Assembly (NCBI GenBank): GCA_018902385.1
Contig: JABSSW010000007.1
Coordinates: forward strand, 620,001-684,000
Direction of reading: 5' to 3'
DNA length: 64,000 nucleotides
Source of the DNA: Physcia stellaris
Lineage: Eukaryota; Ascomycota; Lecanoromycetes; Caliciales; Physciaceae
In this document: positions 57,441 to 64,000 of the stretch, piece after piece
Layout: every line of letters starts with the position of its first letter
Position numbering within the stretch: position 1 is the first letter of the stretch
The notes under the pieces: generated by a model
The model's input: only the letters and a program-made list of their open reading frames with translations
Database searches by the model: none
Told to the model about the DNA's origin: nothing
Program-made: the position numbers and the translations under genes

Positions 57441-59869
57441 GTCACACGCAATAAAATGATGATTGAAAAATCAATGAAAATGTTCAACGACAATTTCGAT
57501 AATTTTGACAATGTTTTCGAAAACGAAAACGATTTCGATCATTTGTTCAACGATGATAATTATAAAAACGCGAATGACGAAAATCATGACTCGAAATTTG
57601 AACATTAAATAATTCAATTTTTTCAAAAAATTGAAAAATATAATTGTTTGACTAGAAATTTAATAAAAAACAAAATGTTCAAAAACAATCACGTCGACGT
57701 TGATAATATTATAACATGTATTCATAAATAAATTTCAATTGAAAAATATTTTTTTAACAATTAAAATCATCAATACAATTATTTTTCGACGTTCGATGTT
57801 ATTATTTTTGAAAATGTTGAAACGTACGATTAAAATCATACATGTATGCGAATTTCATGAATCATCATTGATTTTACATGAAAATGCAAAATGCGTGAAA
57901 CAAATTCACATCATGATATTTACTTTTCGTGTTATTTGATGTTTGAAAACGAATTTTCTTTTTTGTTGAAATTCGTTATTTCGAAAATCAAACATCATAC
58001 ATTTCATATTCGCATAACGTTATCAACAATACGTCATTATTTTTTGAAAATTCAACAAGATACGACATCAAAATTTTACATTTCAAAAATTGTCATTGAA
58101 AACGATGCACATGATTTTCGCATATAATTCAAATTGCTTTTTTTTCACGAAAAAATGAAAAGATTGAAAAAATTAAAATTGTATGAATGTGATTATCGAA
58201 ATCTTTGAATAAAAAAAAAATAAAATCAAAAATTCAAATATTTGAAACATGAATAAAATATTGTTTACAATGATTTCATTATTGATTATTTGAATTTTGA
58301 TATTATTATTTGAAATATGAACATTTGATATGAAAAAAATTTATTGATTTTTAAAATACAAAAATTTTAATTTTAATGTAAAAATTGTTATTGAAAATAT
58401 GTTGTTGTATTATATAATGTTTACATTTTAATGTTAAATTCAAATATTTTAATTTAAAATTTTAATATTAACAATTACAAAAACAAATGTTTTTCATTTT
58501 TTTTTTTTTCGTTTGAAACAATCATTTTGTTCATTTATAATTCGATCAATTCGAAAAACAATTTTTCAAAAATCAAATCATGCATGACAATTATGATAAA
58601 ATTTTTGATATTTTATGATGAGCAAATTTCAAATGATTTCGATGAGCAAACTCAAAAAAATTTGAAAAATAAACATTATTTTTGCGAAAATGTGACGATA
58701 AAATAAAACGACTAAATAAAATTAAATGAATATGTTCAATGTTAAATGTTAATTTTCGTGAAACGATGATTGACACAAATGCAAAAATTTCTGAAAAATT
58801 ATATACGCAAAAAATGAATGTTTTAACGAAAAAAATTGTTTAATTTGAATACGAACTGTAAATAAACAATTTTCATTCATGATGTTTCATTATATTGCGA
58901 ATTAAATTTGCAATGATGATTATTTTTCAAAATTTATTTTATATTGCAAATTTCAATTTAACAATTTGAAATGAAACAATATTAAATTTTAATGCAATGA
59001 CAAAATTTAAAGATAATTGAATTGAAATTTGAAATTCGATTCGTGAAATATGAAAACATCATTTTTTTGATTGTTGTGACAATGTTGAAAATCGAACAAT
59101 TTCAATTTGCAAAATTCGAAATGAGAAAACGTTATAACAATGTTTTGAACAATCTGAATATGAAGCAAAAATTTCACGATAATAATGAAATTGATGTATT
59201 GATTTAATATTAACAATACAAAAAAAAAAAAAAAAAAAATTGACGAATGAATTGAAAAAAATCAAAAAAAAATGTATCGACAAACTTTTTGAACTTTGTT
59301 GAAAAAAAGAAATTGAAAAAAAAAAACGAATAAATTAAAAAAAAAAAAAAAAAAACAAAAAAATGTATCAGCAGACTTCTGAAGCTTTTGAAAAAAAAAA
59401 AAAAATGAAAAAAAAAATTGAAAAAAGAAAAAACATGTAAAATTTCTTGAATGACGCATCGTGTTTATATATGCAAATAAATGATCAATGATTTAACGAA
59501 ATGAAATCGATTTGTTAATTTAATGATTAAAATTGCGATTTAAATTGTAAATGATAAATTTTCATTCAAAAAATGTTCGAATTCGATTCGTGTGATGAAC
59601 ATCTGATGTTACAATTGAAAAAATCGAACAATAACAGTTTTGAATTCAATGAAAACGTTATAACAATGTTTGATTATCGAATTCGCGTTTCGACATTTAA
59701 TTGACTAACTTGAAATCAATGTTAATATGTGAAATATAAAAACAATTGAATAAAATGTTGAAAGTTCGTGAATATTTTGCAAAATACGAAATTGAAAAAA
59801 AAATTATCGATTAATTTGATTGAAAAATGATAAACGCGATGAAACAACGATTGAAAATAACAAAAAAGA

Positions 59870-60130
59870 AAAATCATAACAGAATAAAAGCGATGTGATA
59901 ATATCGTGAAAAAAAAAAAAAAAAATCATGATTGAATAAAAACGAAATAATCGTTTGAATTGTAATCGTCTAAACGAAATTGAAAAGAAAAAAACAAAAA
60001 AATCGTGACATGATAAAAACGAAATGATCGTTTGAATTGTGATCGTTTAAACGAAATAAAAAAAAAAAAAAAAAAAAAATCGTGACAAAATAAAAACGAA
60101 ATAAACGCACGAACGAAAAAAATGAAAAAA
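59870..60130. repeat. ~76-bp tandem repeats with poly-A tails
   Basis: Units begin aatcatgattgaataaaaac (about 59924), aatcgtgacatgataaaaac (about 59999) and aatcgtgacaaaataaaaac (about 60077), with a shorter related unit before them. Each is preceded by an A-rich run. Confidence 0.6.
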
Positions 60131-62159
60131 AAAAAAAAAAAATTGCAAAAAAAAAAGAAATTCATTGAAAAAACAATTTGATTTAATTATTAGTTACGTC
60201 GTCGATGATGAAATTCGATGTCATTGATTTCGTCTTGTTGAACGAATTCATTTCATCGCGATAAAAAATTTTCTTAATTTCTGACGTGCGTGAAATTTAC
60301 GACGTAATGAAAACTATAAAAACGCGTTAAATCGTGTCAAAAACACATTTCTAAAATTCAAAATTTCGTATTACAATTCATCGTCGTGAAAATGAAAAAT
60401 CAAACGTCGTGTAAAAAGTAAACAAAAAAAAAAAACGAAAAATTAAACGAAAATGCGAAATTAAATTTCATCGATTTCGCAATAACAATTTCACGAATTG
60501 ATGATCATGAATCAACATATAAAATGAAAAAACAACATAAAAAATGAAAACATTTGTTTCATCATATTTATTGATCAATTGTTATAATTATCAACATTTC
60601 GTTTTAAATATTTATAAATTGTTGTTTTCGTATCATTTCAAATTGCAAATATCAAAATAATAAAAAAAAATTCATTTTTTTTTATTCAAAACAAAAATTA
60701 AATATCATCAAAACATTTTAACATCAACAAAATCAAATCAAATCACAATTTATAGAAAATAACTGTTTGACAACATCAAATTTACTAAATACAAAAAAAT
60801 TGTTCATTAATCAATCGCATTTATTAAAAAACATTTTGTACGAATGATGTAAAAAAACAACAAAATAAAAAAAAAAAACGAATCAACGAAATTTAAAAAT
60901 GAAAAGTAAATACAATGCAAATTTTTTTGATGCGAATAATGTCAATTTTTTACAATATCGTGTATAACGATGTTTGCAATAAAATCGTTTTTCATAACAA
61001 AATTTTTCAATACATGATCATTGAAATAATGTTTAAACATTCAACGTTCGACGTCAAATTTTTTTTCTATGCGTCGCAACACGTTCGACTTTATTTTTTT
61101 CAAATTTCGTATTTCATTCGCATCGCTTGATTGTTGAAAAAGTTTGATATGAATTACAAAATGATGTTTTACAATCGCGAAAAGAACATGACTGTTTCAG
61201 AAAAATTCAAAGAAATTCATAATCAAACAACAATGCAAAAAAATTTCTTTGCAATTTCGTATATAACGAAAAATGCAATGAAATCGACACACAACATGAT
61301 TATTTTCGAAACAAGAATTCAATTGTGTTCAATTTCATTTCAAATCACAGTTTCATTTCATTATTTCTCGTTTTCGTCGTTTGATTCGACATTTCTCATT
61401 TGAATGTTCGAAAACAATGTTTTCGTCAACGTTTAATACATTTTTTTTTTGTTTGATTTTTTCGTCAACACAATTTTCAATATATTTTTTTCGTTTTCAT
61501 TCAATATCGTCTGATATTTTTTTTTATAAATCAAAAAAATGAATTTTTTTAAATTTTTTTAAAAAACACATTTACAATTTTTTTTGCGACGCGAAAGACG
61601 ACGCGATCTTGAAATTCAAATTGTAAATATTTTTGTAAAACGAAAATTCGAAATTTTTGTTTTTTCAATTGATGCGAAAACAACGATTTGAAATTCGATA
61701 AAATCGAATCGTTCGATTTCGAAATCGTTAAATTCGAAATCGTCGAAATTGTCGTCGTGTTCAAAATGAATTTTTGTGTTCATATTCATGAATTCGTTTT
61801 CATTTTGAAACAAAAATAATGATTCATTTTTGTCGACATTGAAATCGATTTTTTGTAATCGTTTGCGATTTGTCGTAAATTGATTGATGAACAATTTTTG
61901 ACGATTTGATTGTCGTTGCGAAAAACACGCGTCGAAATTCGACAATGTTGTTTTCACAACATTGATACGAATTCGCGTGTTTTTGTTATGCACAAAAAAA
62001 TTTTTAATTTTGAAAAAAATCGAAAACATCATTTTTGCGATCGCAAACTTTACGCGTATCGAATTTACATCATAAATCAACAATCGTTTCATTCGTTTCG
62101 AATGAAACGAAAAAAAAAAAAAACATATTCAACGAACATTTCGACGTTTTGTGTTTTCA

Positions 62160-62700
62160 TCAACATTCGTCGCATGTTTCAGATTGCGTTTTGATTTGAC
62201 GACAAACGCGAAAAACACGATTGTTCGTGACGACGCAATGAATGCAAAACGAACGAACATTTCGATCGATGATTTGAAATTGCGTCAACAATGTTATAAA
62301 CATTGAAATTCGAAATTTATTTGAATAATCAAAGTTTTCAATTGTTTCGAATGAATGATTTGAAACGAAACGAAACGATTGACGTTCGTCAAAAAATTGT
62401 ATGATCGTCGTAAATTTCAATAAATTGAAAAATTCGTTTTTGATAAACGTTGACGAAGTTTCGCATATATCAATCAACGTGTGCGCATTTTTTCGCATTT
62501 TCATTTACGACGAAAATATTGACGTTGATAACAATTTCATCGAATACGTTTGAACATATATCAAAAGTCATACACATTTTCGATTCAATAATACATTTAC
62601 AAATGATCAACTGATTCGCGTTACGAGACATGATGATAATGATCGTGATGTTTAAAAACAAAAAAAAAAAAAAAAAAAAATTGAAATTCATGTAAACAGA
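62160..62700 (-). mobile_element. fossil Ty3/gypsy-like LTR retroelement, protease region
   Basis: On the minus strand a segment has the general layout of a retroviral-type aspartic protease: a beta-rich lead, a degenerate LID..ET(S)..FI site where LIDSGATSSFI is usual, an FDxR segment, and a later FITLLTQFQII run. The element is old and broken, with many changes that follow the block's mutation bias. Neither terminal repeats nor other pol domains could be delimited by eye; they would be expected toward lower coordinates. Confidence 0.35.
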
Positions 62701-64000
62701 AATGATTTTACAAACGACGCTAATGATGAATATGTGTTGACGCGAAAATATTCACATGTTGAAATAACAACAACTGATCAAAAATATCGTTGTCAATGAA
62801 ATGAACAATATCATCGTAATTGCATAATATCAAGCAAAAAAATCAACGATTATTTAATTTTAGTTATCATTTTTCGTCAACGTACGAGTATAATATATTA
62901 AAGAATAATTTAAACATCGAGAAAATGTTCACATTTTCAATTTTTTTGATCGAAAACATTTATTTCTAAAAATCACGATAATGTAAATTTCAAAGCACAA
63001 TTTACACTATGAATTACAAAAAAAACAATAACACATGAAAATAATATTGTTGAAAAAACATCGTTTCGAATTCAGAAAATTGACAACGTGTAATCGTTAT
63101 AACAATCTATGAAAAAAAATATATTTATCGTTGTCAAATCGATGTTTTTTGCATGTTGTATTCATAAAAACAATGATGTTAAAATGATTTTGTTATGTTT
63201 GATTTCTATTCATGTTAATTTAGTGTAATTTTGTTTTTAAATTTCGATGTCGAACGTTTTTTTTCAATTCGTGCGAAAACATTAATATAGACGTTTTTTC
63301 AAAAATAAATCAATTATATGTCATATCGATTGTGCATTAGTCGTGATGAAATTGCTTTGATGTTTTCATTTTATAATTTTAAATTTTTCGTGATTTCGTG
63401 ATGTTGATATTGCGAAATCGACAAATTTTGATTTCGCAAACTCGTTTAATCTGTGACGAACGTACATCGAATTCAACATTCTGACAAATTTAACATCGAA
63501 TTAACATCGTTATTTTATCACATCGAATGTTAAGATCGAAATTCGACTTGACGTATTCAAAAGATCAAATTTTCTACATATGTTTTTGCAAGTCTCTTGT
63601 ATTTGTTTTTTCATTTCGATATTTCGTGTAATTATGTAATAATATTATATTTCTGCATAACATTTCACATTATATCGAAATCATTTTTTTTAAATGCTCG
63701 TTCATGATACGCGAACATTCAAATAAACAAAGTTTTTTACAATTAAATTAAAATGAACGAATAAAAAGCATAATAAACTCAATTTGATTTTGATCATTCA
63801 ACGAGAACAACAAAAAATAATAAACTCGTTGTGAATTGAAAAAAACGAAACATAATAAACTCGTTTGCTTTGTCTTAAAGAACGTTCAAAACAGACGAAT
63901 TACGCGATAGTCAAATTCACAATAAACAAATTTTCTCTTTATCACTTTTGACGAAAATTAATTGCGAATTGAAAATCAGAAAATCGATAAATCAGATTAA

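Larger units (their letters stand above)
54100..64000. other. AT-rich, gene-free block with unusual dinucleotide bias
   Basis: Composition shifts within about 100 bp near 54.1 kb and stays AT-rich to the window end. C is almost always followed by G or A. In 61681-61740 I count eight CpG, one CpA and no CpC, CpT, ApG or GpG. In 56881-56940 there are five CpG and no CpC, CpT or ApG. TpA is not in excess. Poly-A/T runs of about 15-20 recur (59220, 59338, 60058, 60126, 62659). Subsegments such as 58140-58500 and 60540-60900 are poorer in CpG. Frames here (for example 57081-57608) are compositional. Likely repeat-derived DNA that has been heavily point-mutated, perhaps heterochromatin or a centromere-like or subtelomeric block. 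Confidence 0.75.

Noticed and set aside
57081-57608. 175-codon Asp/Asn/Lys-rich plus-strand frame in the AT block
   Set aside because: Residue content follows the block's dinucleotide bias and a 15-bp minisatellite; mirror frames on the other strand are as long.
54100-64000. Classical RIP as the cause of the AT block
   Set aside because: By eye CpA and TpG are common and TpA is not enriched, opposite to the usual RIP product. Left open as a finding, because full counts were not possible.
1-64000. CRISPR arrays, operons, rRNA and tRNA genes
   Set aside because: None seen; spliced, eukaryotic gene structure throughout and no RNA-gene folds recognised.

Overview
The window looks like nuclear DNA of a filamentous ascomycete (Pezizomycotina). 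Genes are short-introned: the introns I could place by reading-frame closure are mostly 46-75 nt with GT..AG ends. The recognisable genes are fungal (LYS4, SER1, GYP7, SEC22, MED6, an ASXH-domain protein, a GAR-domain protein, DUF3431). I cannot fix the class or species from sequence alone.

Layout. 1.4-10.7 kb holds three tandem minus-strand paralogues of a multi-module protein family I do not recognise. Their promoters, upstream repeats and 3' flanks were duplicated with them. 10.9-12.8 kb holds two divergently transcribed small Cys/His + coiled-coil proteins that look like paralogues. 13.3-17.7 kb holds homoaconitase (LYS4) and phosphoserine aminotransferase (SER1), back to back across a 421-bp promoter with a perfect TGACTCA cross-pathway-control site near its centre. 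18.4-30.1 kb is an ordinary housekeeping stretch: a membrane protein, a large GAS2-related (GAR) domain protein, the Rab-GAP GYP7 and an F-box protein. 30.1-41 kb is gene-poor and contains decayed minus-strand coding sequence, some of it coiled-coil. 41.1-54 kb is gene-rich again: a single-pass Cys-rich surface protein, MED6, an ASXH protein, SEC22, small unknowns, a DUF3431 protein and an atypical SDR protein.

At about 54.1 kb composition changes sharply. From there to the end the DNA is very AT-rich, full of poly-A/T, without credible genes. It has an odd signature: CpG and CpA persist while CpC, CpT, ApG and GpG are almost absent, and TpA is not in excess. This is not the classical CpA-to-TpA RIP pattern. 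A Ty3/gypsy-like protease fossil is dimly visible near 62.2-62.7 kb.

Exon coordinates were derived by hand from splice-site reading and frame closure. Multi-exon genes are given as one span with exons listed in the evidence. Two genes (18.4-19.3 kb and 52.0-54.0 kb) have reading-phase conflicts in or near C-rich 5' runs that could be assembly errors or real lesions.
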